Positions 30,632-39,002 of a stretch of DNA of 44,842 nucleotides are shown here, in pieces; position 1 is the first letter of the stretch, and every line of letters starts with the position of its first letter. Both the position numbers and the translations under genes were made by a program. Under the pieces are notes generated by a model that made no database searches, was not told the origin of the DNA, and saw nothing but the letters and a program-made list of their open reading frames with translations. This DNA comes from Microcaldota archaeon (GTDB lineage: Archaea; Micrarchaeota; Micrarchaeia; Anstonellales; SKW190). The stretch lies in assembly GCA_026414265.1 (NCBI GenBank), contig JAOAJI010000004.1:1-44842 (forward strand). The letters are read 5' to 3'.

Positions 30632-31630
30632 TCACTGATGCTTCTCATTTATCAGTTCTAACGCTTTCCTGTTGATTATATCTGTAACTATTACCATGCT
30701 ATTGATATCTTTTAGATTGACAGGCACCATAACCTCATAATGATTGCCTGTAAAAATTCTAAGTACATGCACCTTTAGTGAAGTTTGCGTTTCGGAAAGA
30801 TACGGTTTCAGCTCTTCATAAGCTGAACTTATCTTTTGCTCTAATTTTGTTATATCAATGTTATTTGGTACATAAAAAGTTACCAAGTTCTTCAAGATCG
30901 TTCCCCTAGAACCTATCTTTGTAACTCGTTCCTGAGCAAATCTTGAGTTAGATATAATGATTGTGTTACCTAAATGGTCGTATAATTTTGTAGTCCTCAT
31001 TCCGATTTTTCTTAGCATTACAATTTCTCCTGTCGTCAATCTAAGATAGTCACCGTAATGATAAGGCCTGTCTAATTGCAATGCTAAACCTGCGAATATG
31101 TTAGCCAAAGTTTCTTGAGAAGCCAAACCCAAAATCAGACCTATAACACTTGTTATAGTCAAAATTGCAGAGATGTCGTAGCCTAACACTCCTAAAGAAA
31201 AAGAAATACCAATAAACCATATGATTAATCTGCTCAACTTTTGCAAGAAAGGTAAAAGGTTTATGTCTATTTTTATTTTTGATGTTTTATGTCCTTCTTC
31301 ATAGAACCAATCAAAAAATGCTTTTACTATCCTGACTGCAAAAAAAGCAGTAACCAAAATTATTGCACTAACGACATATTTGTCAATTATTTCTACAGTA
31401 TAGTCGAATACATGGATGGTGTGTGTAATAAAATACATCCAAAAAACAAAAGAAAGAGAATCCAAAGGACCCTTAATCTGTTCTAGTATTCTGTCATCTA
31501 ATGAAGACTTTGTTTTGGAGCTAAGTTTTTGAAACGCATAAATGAAAATAGGCGTCATGACCCTTGCAAGCAAATATGACACTAGAAATAAAAAAATTGT
31601 TAATAGAATCAAAACTATTAAATCAAACAT
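30632..31630 (-). CDS. mscS: MscS-family mechanosensitive ion channel
   Basis: ITSVIGLILGLASQETLANIFAGLALQLDRPYHYGDYLRL; beta domain GNTIIISNSRFAQERVTK. Confidence 0.92.
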   Translation of the reverse strand: MFDLIVLILLTIFLFLVSYLLARVMTPIFIYAFQKLSSKTKSSLDDRILEQIKGPLDSLSFVFWMYFITHTIHVFDYTVEIIDKYVVSAIILVTAFFAVRIVKAFFDWFYEEGHKTSKIKIDINLLPFLQKLSRLIIWFIGISFSLGVLGYDISAILTITSVIGLILGLASQETLANIFAGLALQLDRPYHYGDYLRLTTGEIVMLRKIGMRTTKLYDHLGNTIIISNSRFAQERVTKIGSRGTILKNLVTFYVPNNIDITKLEQKISSAYEELKPYLSETQTSLKVHVLRIFTGNHYEVMVPVNLKDINSMVIVTDIINRKALELINEKHQ

Positions 31631-31663
31631 ATTATGTCACATTATTGAAAGGTTTTTAAAAGA

Positions 31664-32311
31664 TTACATGAGTAATTCACCAAACACTGCTCCAAAGATA
31701 GCACCTATTATATTACTCGTATATTTGTTACCTATTCCTTTTTCTTCAAGAATCCCTGCAAGACTATCGCCCATAGAACCAAAAAATCCAGTTATTCCAA
31801 TTATTAATATTAATTTCGGATCGTAAGCACCTTGACCTGTTAAAAATACCCATACAAAACCTATAAGTAATCCGCCTAAAAAAGACATTATCAATCCGTA
31901 CAAGCTTACTGCACCATTCGTACCTTTTTTGACACGCTTAAAAGAGCCCAAATAAACAGGGTCTTCTCCGAATACACCTAGTTCTGATGCAAATTTGTCT
32001 GCAGTTATTCCTGCTATTGATCCTACAAAGCCGTTTTTGTAACCTAACACCAAACAAATTATTGGGACTATTCCATTTGCTACTACGTTTTCAAATCCTC
32101 TCATGTGTTCATATAAGCCCATGGCTTTTTTTTCTTCTTTCCCTATTTTTGTTACAATAACACTAAAAACTAAAAACGCAAGAGTAACAAGCAAATAGTT
32201 CAAACCTAGTCCATGTAAGTATCCATAGTAAATTAGTGCCAAGCCTGTTATTATCGTCGCCACTAAAGCTTTTTCGTCTAATAACAGAGCTTTTTTTAAC
32301 ATTTTATTCAC
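31664..32311 (-). CDS. DUF92-like integral membrane protein
   Basis: GSIAGITADKFASELGVFGEDPVYL...VKKGTNGAVSLYGL...GSMGDSLAGILEEKGIGNKYTSNIIGA. Confidence 0.85.
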   Translation of the reverse strand: MNKMLKKALLLDEKALVATIITGLALIYYGYLHGLGLNYLLVTLAFLVFSVIVTKIGKEEKKAMGLYEHMRGFENVVANGIVPIICLVLGYKNGFVGSIAGITADKFASELGVFGEDPVYLGSFKRVKKGTNGAVSLYGLIMSFLGGLLIGFVWVFLTGQGAYDPKLILIIGITGFFGSMGDSLAGILEEKGIGNKYTSNIIGAIFGAVFGELLM

Positions 32312-32321
32312 TGCTTTAGCA

Positions 32322-32394
32322 TGGGGGAACTGAGATTTGAACTCAGATCATCAGCTCCCAAAGCTGACAGCATACCAAGTTAGCCCATTCCCCC
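32322..32394 (-). tRNA. trnP(tgg): tRNA-Pro (anticodon TGG)
   Basis: Acceptor GGGGGAA/TTCCCCC; anticodon arm TCAGC-TTTGGGA-GCTGA; T-arm CTGAG-TTCAAAT-CTCAG; 3' CCA not encoded. Confidence 0.95.
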
Positions 32395-32503
32395 AAATTA
32401 TAGTAGCCTAATTCGTATTTGTGGTATGATAGATTAATAAACTTTAAGATTTAACTTTTCTTTTTTAGAAAGATATATATATTGTTTTAGTTAATAATAT
32501 TGT

Positions 32504-33343
32504 ATGGAATATAATAAATACAAATATAGTCAAATACCTAAAAGACAAAAGAAATTAAGAGCAACTCCAATGACTGAGCAAAATATACCTAATTATTCTT
32601 CACTCTTACATAAAATCTTTGTCTTATCAAAAACAGCAAATAGCTTAACAGATAAAGACATTGCACATGACATAAAAAACGCTCTAGGAATTATAAGCAT
32701 AGCCCTTGGCTCATTCGAAGAAAGAGCTCAAAAAGCTGGCAAGCATAAACAACGTGTTTATTGGCATGTGAATAAGTTTTTAGATGTGATAGAAAAGAGA
32801 CTTGAGTTATATTTGACTAATAAAAGCCTTTTTTCCCCAAATCATCAAGTTAAATTCAATTTTTTGAGCATACTTGAATATGTCACTTCATATCTTGAAT
32901 TTTTGAAACATGCATTTTTTATTGATGAAACATCTTTGGTTTATAAAATAAAAAGAAACTTTACTTCTAATAAATATATTTTGATTGACGAATATGATTT
33001 GATATTTTCAGTATTGAACAACTTGATCAAAAACTCTCTTCGAGAAATCACGTCTTTGAATTCAGATACAGATAATAATAAAATTATTTCAATTTTAATT
33101 GATGTGTCAGAAAAATCTATTATTATTATTGTAAGTGACACTGGCAAAGGTTTTCCTTCGCAAGTATTAGAGTCTTTTAAAAAAGATCAGAGATACACTA
33201 CATTTCAAGAAAACACAGAAAATCACGGTTTTGGACTACTAAATGTAAAGCGTTCTGTAGAAAGAGCAAAAGGCACGGTTAACATTTATAATGACAACGA
33301 AAATCACGCATGTGTGGTTATCGAGTTACCTCTTGTTGAATAA
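32504..33343 (+). CDS. Orphan histidine-kinase-like protein (HisKA + HATPase)
   Basis: H-box DIAHDIKNALGII; N-box NNLIKNSLREI; VSDTGKGFPSQV; HGFGLLNVKRSVERAKGTV. No recognised TM, PAS or receiver. Confidence 0.85.
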   Translation: MEYNKYKYSQIPKRQKKLRATPMTEQNIPNYSSLLHKIFVLSKTANSLTDKDIAHDIKNALGIISIALGSFEERAQKAGKHKQRVYWHVNKFLDVIEKRLELYLTNKSLFSPNHQVKFNFLSILEYVTSYLEFLKHAFFIDETSLVYKIKRNFTSNKYILIDEYDLIFSVLNNLIKNSLREITSLNSDTDNNKIISILIDVSEKSIIIIVSDTGKGFPSQVLESFKKDQRYTTFQENTENHGFGLLNVKRSVERAKGTVNIYNDNENHACVVIELPLVE

Positions 33344-33853
33344 AAAATATTTCTCATATTTGTTCAAGAATAAATCTCCATTAAGCACATACAATTTGCC
33401 TTCTTTTAACTTAACTTTAAAATTCTGCCTCGAAAACAATAACTCTTCTTTTTGATTTGACTTTTCTATTATAATAATATTTTTTGTCAACCCAGTTCTC
33501 TTCGATAATATTTTTTGTGTATGACCAACAGCATCATAAATCCCTGCAAAATAGTTTGCAGAATAATCGTTATCGTATTTGAATCGCTCTAGTTCGTTTT
33601 CAACAATTTTTTCAAAAAAAGTTCTTAACTTAGTATGATAGAAGTAAGCAGTTTGTCCATCATCGTGAATAATTATTTTATCTGAGGAAGTCAGGTTTGA
33701 TTTTATTACTAATTCTATAAAGAATTGAACTCTTTCCTTATCCGCTGTTACACCAATTCCATCATGTGACCTTAACTTTTTCCAAAATCCTATAATATAA
33801 GATAGGTTATGCGTTAAACGCAGTTCCTTCAAGGTAGTATGTTCATCAGCCAT
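33326..33853 (-). CDS. Stand-alone protein with degenerate LAGLIDADG-like motifs
   Basis: Two motif-like helices, SYIIGFWKKLRSHDGIGV and ANYFAGIYDAVGHT, separated by about 80 aa. TTGAT-TGT-ATG start context. Confidence 0.55.
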   Translation of the reverse strand: MADEHTTLKELRLTHNLSYIIGFWKKLRSHDGIGVTADKERVQFFIELVIKSNLTSSDKIIIHDDGQTAYFYHTKLRTFFEKIVENELERFKYDNDYSANYFAGIYDAVGHTQKILSKRTGLTKNIIIIEKSNQKEELLFSRQNFKVKLKEGKLYVLNGDLFLNKYEKYFLFNKR

Positions 33854-33902
33854 ACAATCAATTTGTTGTTCATAGAGTTAAAAAACATGATGGTAAATAT
33901 TA

Positions 33903-33919
33903 TTTTAGAATTTCTAAAA
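33903..33919. promoter_or_regulatory. 17-bp palindrome copy 1 (half-site at 33923-33930)
   Basis: TTTTAGAATTTCTAAAA, perfect inverted repeat around one central base; TTTTAGAA recurs at +20 bp. Confidence 0.8.
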
Positions 33920-34207
33920 GTATTTTAGAAAAATATTAAATTTTTTTAATCCAAAAAGTAACCAACTAATTATTTTAATTTTAATATCATATAAGTAAAC
34001 CACTAATTTATTTTCAAACAGTTAATGTTTACATCGGTTTATCATATCAATATGAATACGCATTTTTTGATTGCACAATATTGCTTACGCAAAAAAAATG
34101 CCAACAAGCAGCAAATTTTGTTGAAATGGTTTATTTATATGGGGTGTAAAATATATACAATCAACAATGCCTGCAATATTTCAATATATAATTTTATGGA
34201 AAAATTA

Positions 34208-34224
34208 TTTTAGAATTTCTAAAA
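34208..34224. promoter_or_regulatory. 17-bp palindrome copy 2
   Basis: Exact TTTTAGAATTTCTAAAA, followed by tttttatac. Confidence 0.8.
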
Positions 34225-34265
34225 GGTTTTTATACACATGTTTAGTATAAATTAAACTAAAATAT

Positions 34266-34300
34266 TTTTGGAATTTCTAAATTTTTTTTGGAATTTTATG
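34266..34300. promoter_or_regulatory. Degenerate palindrome copy 3 and half-site at +20
   Basis: TTTTGGAATTTCTAAAT at 34266-34282; TTTTGGAATTTTATG from 34286. Confidence 0.65.
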
Positions 34301-34323
34301 TTGTTCATATGGAACTAAAACTA

Positions 34324-34340
34324 TTTTAGAATTTCTAAAA
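34324..34340. promoter_or_regulatory. 17-bp palindrome copy 4
   Basis: Exact TTTTAGAATTTCTAAAA, about 77 bp upstream of the GGDEF ORF; degenerate TTTTGACTAAAA follows at +21. Confidence 0.8.
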
Positions 34341-34416
34341 ATATTTTTGACTAAAAAAACTAAAACGCATTGATTTAAAAACATTATTTTTATTTAATTA
34401 TAACAACGGTGGGTGT

Positions 34417-35169
34417 ATGCACACACAACGTAGACGTTATTTTCAGATAAAAAAATTTCATGAAAACTACCAAAAGTCATCTAGTTTAAAAAAATCATTG
34501 TTGAGAGTTTTCAATCCTTTCTTATATCGTGATACAAAATTGTTCTACCCTATAATCGAAGAACTCGAAAGACTAAGGACCAATTTGAAATTGGATCCTA
34601 AGTTTGCCAGGTTAAAAGTACATAGTCCTTGTATACTCGATGAAATTTTTGATAACGAAAAAGCAAGATACGTAGGTAGAAGATCAATGGATATTATGCC
34701 AGAGCACTCATCGCTAATAATGCTTGACATTGACGACTTCAAAAGGATAAATTCTTTACTTACTCATCAAGGAGGAGACATTGTATTGGAGGAATTAATT
34801 AAATTAATAAGAAGTGTATTAAGAGACACTGACATGATTATAAGATACGGTGGAGAAGAGTTCATGGTTTATTTACCATATACTCCTGTACAGGATGCTA
34901 CACACATAGCAGAAAGAATAAGGATCAATGTCGAACAGAAATTACTTGAAAAAACATATTCACGATTCTTAAGCCAAAAAGAAACATGGACAAAAGAAAT
35001 CCAAAAGTTGGATCAATTATCTGCTATTACCGTAACTCTTGGTGTTGCTGAAATCTATAAATATGAATATCTTTTTGAGCTAATTAGAGACCTGTCAGGT
35101 GCAGTCATTACTGGTAAATTAAATGGCAAAAATACAATATGTGTTCCAGAAAGGTTTATTGATAAATGA
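34417..35169 (+). CDS. GGDEF-domain protein, putative diguanylate cyclase
   Basis: SLIMLDIDDFKRINSLLTHQGGDIVLEELIKLIRSVLRDTDMIIRYGGEEFMVYLPYT...AITVTLGVAEI; intact GGEEF; RDTD placed five residues before it. Confidence 0.93.
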   Translation: MHTQRRRYFQIKKFHENYQKSSSLKKSLLRVFNPFLYRDTKLFYPIIEELERLRTNLKLDPKFARLKVHSPCILDEIFDNEKARYVGRRSMDIMPEHSSLIMLDIDDFKRINSLLTHQGGDIVLEELIKLIRSVLRDTDMIIRYGGEEFMVYLPYTPVQDATHIAERIRINVEQKLLEKTYSRFLSQKETWTKEIQKLDQLSAITVTLGVAEIYKYEYLFELIRDLSGAVITGKLNGKNTICVPERFIDK

Positions 35170-35209
35170 ATAAATTTTTTAACTAGATTATAACTTATGA
35201 TGAAGAAGC

Positions 35210-35803
35210 ATGTGCAAACTTATTGGTATTGATCTCGGAATTTCAAAAGAAACAACTGCAGTTTCAGTCTTAAATAATAAGAAACTAATCACCTTCTTAG
35301 AAAGTGAAATAAATAACGATTTAATACAATTCATAAAAGAAAATGAACCTGAAATAGTTGCAATTGACGCGCCTTTATCCTTGCCTAAAGGTAGAACATC
35401 GATAGAAGAACTCTCTAACATACATTTCAGACAGTGTGATTTAGAGCTAAAAAAAAGTAATATAAGATTTTTTCCTATAACAATTGGCGCTATGCGTAAA
35501 TTAACGAGTAGAGGAATACATATCAGAGAAAAATTAGAACAACAAGGGCTCAAAGTAGTTGAGACTTATCCAGGCGCGAGTTATGATTTGTTGCGTATAA
35601 AACGGAAGAGTACTTATCAAAAGATTCAACATCTTGATGAACTATCAAAAAAGCTTTCTTTTAATTTATCGAAAGACCATTTATTTAATAAGCATAAACT
35701 TGACTCCGTTTATTGTTTGCTTAGTGCGTATGCATACAAATTAAACAAAGCAAAAGTTTTTTCAGGAGAAGATGGTTTCATAGTCGTTTATGCAGGTCTT
35801 TAG
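35210..35803 (+). CDS. DUF429-like predicted RNase H-fold nuclease
   Basis: IGIDLGISKETTAVSVL, EIVAIDAPLSLP, VVETYPGASYDLL, KLDSVYCLLSAYAY. Confidence 0.75.
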   Translation: MCKLIGIDLGISKETTAVSVLNNKKLITFLESEINNDLIQFIKENEPEIVAIDAPLSLPKGRTSIEELSNIHFRQCDLELKKSNIRFFPITIGAMRKLTSRGIHIREKLEQQGLKVVETYPGASYDLLRIKRKSTYQKIQHLDELSKKLSFNLSKDHLFNKHKLDSVYCLLSAYAYKLNKAKVFSGEDGFIVVYAGL

Positions 35804-35807
35804 AAAG

Positions 35808-36560
35808 TTATCTTTGTTTATCGCTATCAGTGTATTGTATTTTAGTTATTCCTTGACCTAAAACTAGCTCTGTATTAATGTTGCTAAATGATTCTGGCAT
35901 TTCTATTTGAAATGATTCTGGTTTTGAGGATCTACTACTAAATAAAGTTAATATAACAACTGTTCTAGGTGTTATTAGAGGCTCACTATTTTCGTCATAT
36001 ACGTTAATTAAAACTTCAGCTAAACCTCTTTCATGAACGTAAGGTTTTTCGTAAGAAAAAGATTCTGTCGGATCAGTAATAATTTTTATGCCAAAAGCCT
36101 TCATTGGGATGGATTCGTCAGAACCAGAATAGTTGTAGGTGTATGATACATTTTTGTAATCAATCTTTATAATTGCCTTAGATAAGTCAACGCTTCCATG
36201 GCCCTTATACGCCCTTACACGTAACTTTATTGAATTAGCATAAATATCGTTCTTTTTCTCAACAGACGCAGAAAGAACCTCAATTTTCGGTAAGCCAAGG
36301 TTTTTTATGTCTATTTGCTTTTCTGAAGATGAATTGGCAAGCTCTTCCGCAGACTTGATAATTTGCTCTTTTCGTTCTTGAGGGGCAGTAAGCATGAACA
36401 TTATTATAACAAAAACCAGGAAAAGACCAACAAAAGCAATCAAGATGCCATAATTCATACCTGATGTGGAGGTACGTTTTTCCCGTTGTTTATCTATGTC
36501 TGAACTAGAAGATTTGACATCAGATAAATCTGTTGTATATTCTTGATTCTCATCAGACAT
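35808..36560 (-). CDS. Single-TM protein with possible archaellin-like ectodomain
   Basis: TM GILIAFVGLFLVFVIIMFML; GSVDLSKAIIKIDYKNVSYTY and LITPRTVVILTLFSS...FQIEMPESF resemble archaellin elements. No clear class III signal peptide. Confidence 0.45.
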   Translation of the reverse strand: MSDENQEYTTDLSDVKSSSSDIDKQREKRTSTSGMNYGILIAFVGLFLVFVIIMFMLTAPQERKEQIIKSAEELANSSSEKQIDIKNLGLPKIEVLSASVEKKNDIYANSIKLRVRAYKGHGSVDLSKAIIKIDYKNVSYTYNYSGSDESIPMKAFGIKIITDPTESFSYEKPYVHERGLAEVLINVYDENSEPLITPRTVVILTLFSSRSSKPESFQIEMPESFSNINTELVLGQGITKIQYTDSDKQR

Positions 36561-36629
36561 ATGCTCACATCTGTTAAATAATTGACAATGATTTTTTTAA
36601 AGGTTTAACCAAAAACTTATTGTGATTCT

Positions 36630-37835
36630 ATGAAAAAGGAATCTGTTGTTTTGGCGTATTCTGGTGGTTTGGATACAAGTATTATATTACATTGGCTAGT
36701 ATATCAAAAAAATTTAGACGTAGTCGCTTTTACTGCAGACATAGGCCAGTGCATGTTTGATAGCACTTTGGTTAAAAAAAGAGCATATTTGTGTGGTGCA
36801 TCAAAGGTAGTTGTAAAAGACTTAAAAGAGGAGCTTGTAAAAGATTTTGCCTTCAAAGCAATCAATGCTGATGCTGTTTATGAAGATGGTTATCTTTTAG
36901 GTACTTCTATTGCTCGTCCGTTAATAGCAAAAGGCCAAGTTCAAGCAGCAAAAGAACATGGTTGTAACATTCTTGCACACGGAGCTACTGGAAAAGGAAA
37001 TGACCAAATTAGATTTGAATTTGCATACAAATCGCTATATCCAAAAGCCAATATTTTATCTCCATGGAAAGATGCTGAATTCTTGAAACAGTTTAAAAGC
37101 AGAGAAGATATGATAAAGTACGCAGATATGAATAAAATCGACATTTCAAGTTCAAGCAGGGAATATTCTATTGACGATAACATATTACACATCTCACACG
37201 AAGGAGGTATGTTAGAAGATGTGAATAACTCTTCGTATCCTATTTTGATAAAAGAATCTGAGCAAAACGAATGTTTAGAAATCATTGTTGAATTTGAAAA
37301 AGGAATACCAACTTCCTTGAACATTCAAGGAAAAAAGATATCTGATCCTGTTAGAATGTTTCAAGAACTAAACAAACTAGCAGAACTATACAAATTTGGA
37401 ATCGTCGACATAGTTGAAAACAGATATGTTGGAATAAAATCAAGAGGCGTTTATTACCAAGGCGCGATGGAAATATTTTACAGATCACATGTTACACTTG
37501 AAGCGACGATATTAGACAAAAAAACGTTCCACAAAAAACTTGAACTCGGTAGAGAGATAGGTAAGCTTATCTATGAAGGTAGATGGTACTCAAACTATCT
37601 GCAAAATCTATTCTTATTCTGCGAAAAAGTTAATGATATACTTGATGGACAAGTAAAAATCTTAATAAGGCCTAATGCCTTTAACGTGATCGCAAGAAGA
37701 CCAAAAAACATAATACTCTATAATAAGATTAGATCTACAGGTTCATTCAGTATGCTTAACTTTAATCCTGAAGACGCAAAAGGATTTATAAACATCGCCC
37801 ATATAGAAGATACGTGGAACAATAGTTCCGAGTAA
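36630..37835 (+). CDS. argG: Argininosuccinate synthase
   Basis: AYSGGLDTSIILHWL, LAHGATGKGNDQIRFE, GRWYSNYLQNLFLF; GTGATTCTATG start context. Confidence 0.97.
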   Translation: MKKESVVLAYSGGLDTSIILHWLVYQKNLDVVAFTADIGQCMFDSTLVKKRAYLCGASKVVVKDLKEELVKDFAFKAINADAVYEDGYLLGTSIARPLIAKGQVQAAKEHGCNILAHGATGKGNDQIRFEFAYKSLYPKANILSPWKDAEFLKQFKSREDMIKYADMNKIDISSSSREYSIDDNILHISHEGGMLEDVNNSSYPILIKESEQNECLEIIVEFEKGIPTSLNIQGKKISDPVRMFQELNKLAELYKFGIVDIVENRYVGIKSRGVYYQGAMEIFYRSHVTLEATILDKKTFHKKLELGREIGKLIYEGRWYSNYLQNLFLFCEKVNDILDGQVKILIRPNAFNVIARRPKNIILYNKIRSTGSFSMLNFNPEDAKGFINIAHIEDTWNNSSE

Positions 37836-37856
37836 TAAAAAACTAAGTAGATTATT

Positions 37857-38987
37857 ATGGTTCTGTGGTCATCAGAAAAAATTGATAAAAAAATACTTGA
37901 ATTTACTTCTGCAGATGACATAGAAATAGAAAAAATTCTTCTACCATATGTAAAAAAGGCATTAGAGCTTCATGCGAAAAATTTGAACGCAAATAGCATC
38001 TTATCAGATGAAGAACTCGCTAAAGCTATAGACATCATAAATAATGCAAATGTCAAAATAACTTCGAATAACGAAGATTCACATACAGCATTAATAGAGT
38101 TCATCACCAGGAAAGATAAAATTTTAGCAAACAAATTGAGAACATATAAGTCCAGAAACGAAGAAATTGCGGTAGCTGAAACTTATTATTTTGTTCAGAA
38201 ATTAAACGATATTGACTCACTTCTTGAGAAAATAATTAACAAGTTTAATTCTTTAGCCTCTAAACATGAAAAAACTAACTGGATTGGGTTTACGCATACA
38301 AGAATAGCCACTAAAGCGAAAGCAGCAGATTGGCTCAATTCCTACTCATACATGCTTTCCTTGATAAGATCCATGATTGTTCATGTCAAAAAAATAATGA
38401 GAAATGTTGCTTTAGGCTCAGGCCCAGGTTTCGGTTCGGAATTGAAAATCTTTCATGTAAATGGATTGAAGAACGTTGAGAATCCACAACTAATGCAGCA
38501 TCTCAGAATCTACAAACATATGATGGTTATTGAAATGTGTTTCAACATATCGTTTATTCTTTCAAAGTTCGCTTCAGATATCATATTTTATAGCTCTGAT
38601 AATAATGGCCATGTATGTCTTGACAAAAGGATTGCTCAAGGCAGTTCTGCCATGCCACATAAGATGAATCCTGATGTTTTTGAAATATTAAGAGCCAATC
38701 ATTCAAAGTTTGAGGGATTTCTTCTACTTTCTTCAAATACTTCAAATTTAATTTCTGGATATCACAGAGATTACCAAGTATCAAAAGAAGCTGCTGTTAA
38801 AGCAATAACACTCATTGAAAAAGAACTACAAATAATTCATATTGTACTTGACAGGATTTATTTGAATGTCAAAAAGATCGATAAAGACATAAAAAACAAT
38901 TTCAAATTATTGTCTTATGAAAACCTTTCAAACGAAGCTAAAAAAGGAAAAGATGTAAAAAGGCTCTACCATAAGTATAGATACTGA
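37857..38987 (+). CDS. argH: Argininosuccinate lyase
   Basis: GFTHTRIATKAKAADWL; fumarase/lyase signature GSSAMPHKMNPDVFE; directly after argG. Confidence 0.9.
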   Translation: MVLWSSEKIDKKILEFTSADDIEIEKILLPYVKKALELHAKNLNANSILSDEELAKAIDIINNANVKITSNNEDSHTALIEFITRKDKILANKLRTYKSRNEEIAVAETYYFVQKLNDIDSLLEKIINKFNSLASKHEKTNWIGFTHTRIATKAKAADWLNSYSYMLSLIRSMIVHVKKIMRNVALGSGPGFGSELKIFHVNGLKNVENPQLMQHLRIYKHMMVIEMCFNISFILSKFASDIIFYSSDNNGHVCLDKRIAQGSSAMPHKMNPDVFEILRANHSKFEGFLLLSSNTSNLISGYHRDYQVSKEAAVKAITLIEKELQIIHIVLDRIYLNVKKIDKDIKNNFKLLSYENLSNEAKKGKDVKRLYHKYRY

Positions 38988-39002
38988 AGAATTAGTGTCC
39001 CT

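Noticed and set aside
33326-33853. Active homing endonuclease or intein remnant
   Set aside because: Free-standing ORF with own RBS-like start, no interrupted host gene, and the second motif lacks the catalytic acidic residue.
34025-34213. 62-aa ORF in the palindrome-containing spacer
   Set aside because: Very AT-rich, contains palindrome copy 2 at its 3' end, no start context and no recognisable motif; likely spurious.
33903-34340. CRISPR-like array of repeated palindromes
   Set aside because: Spacing between copies is irregular (305, 58 and 58 bp), repeats are only 17 bp, and no cas genes are present. Better explained as operator sites.
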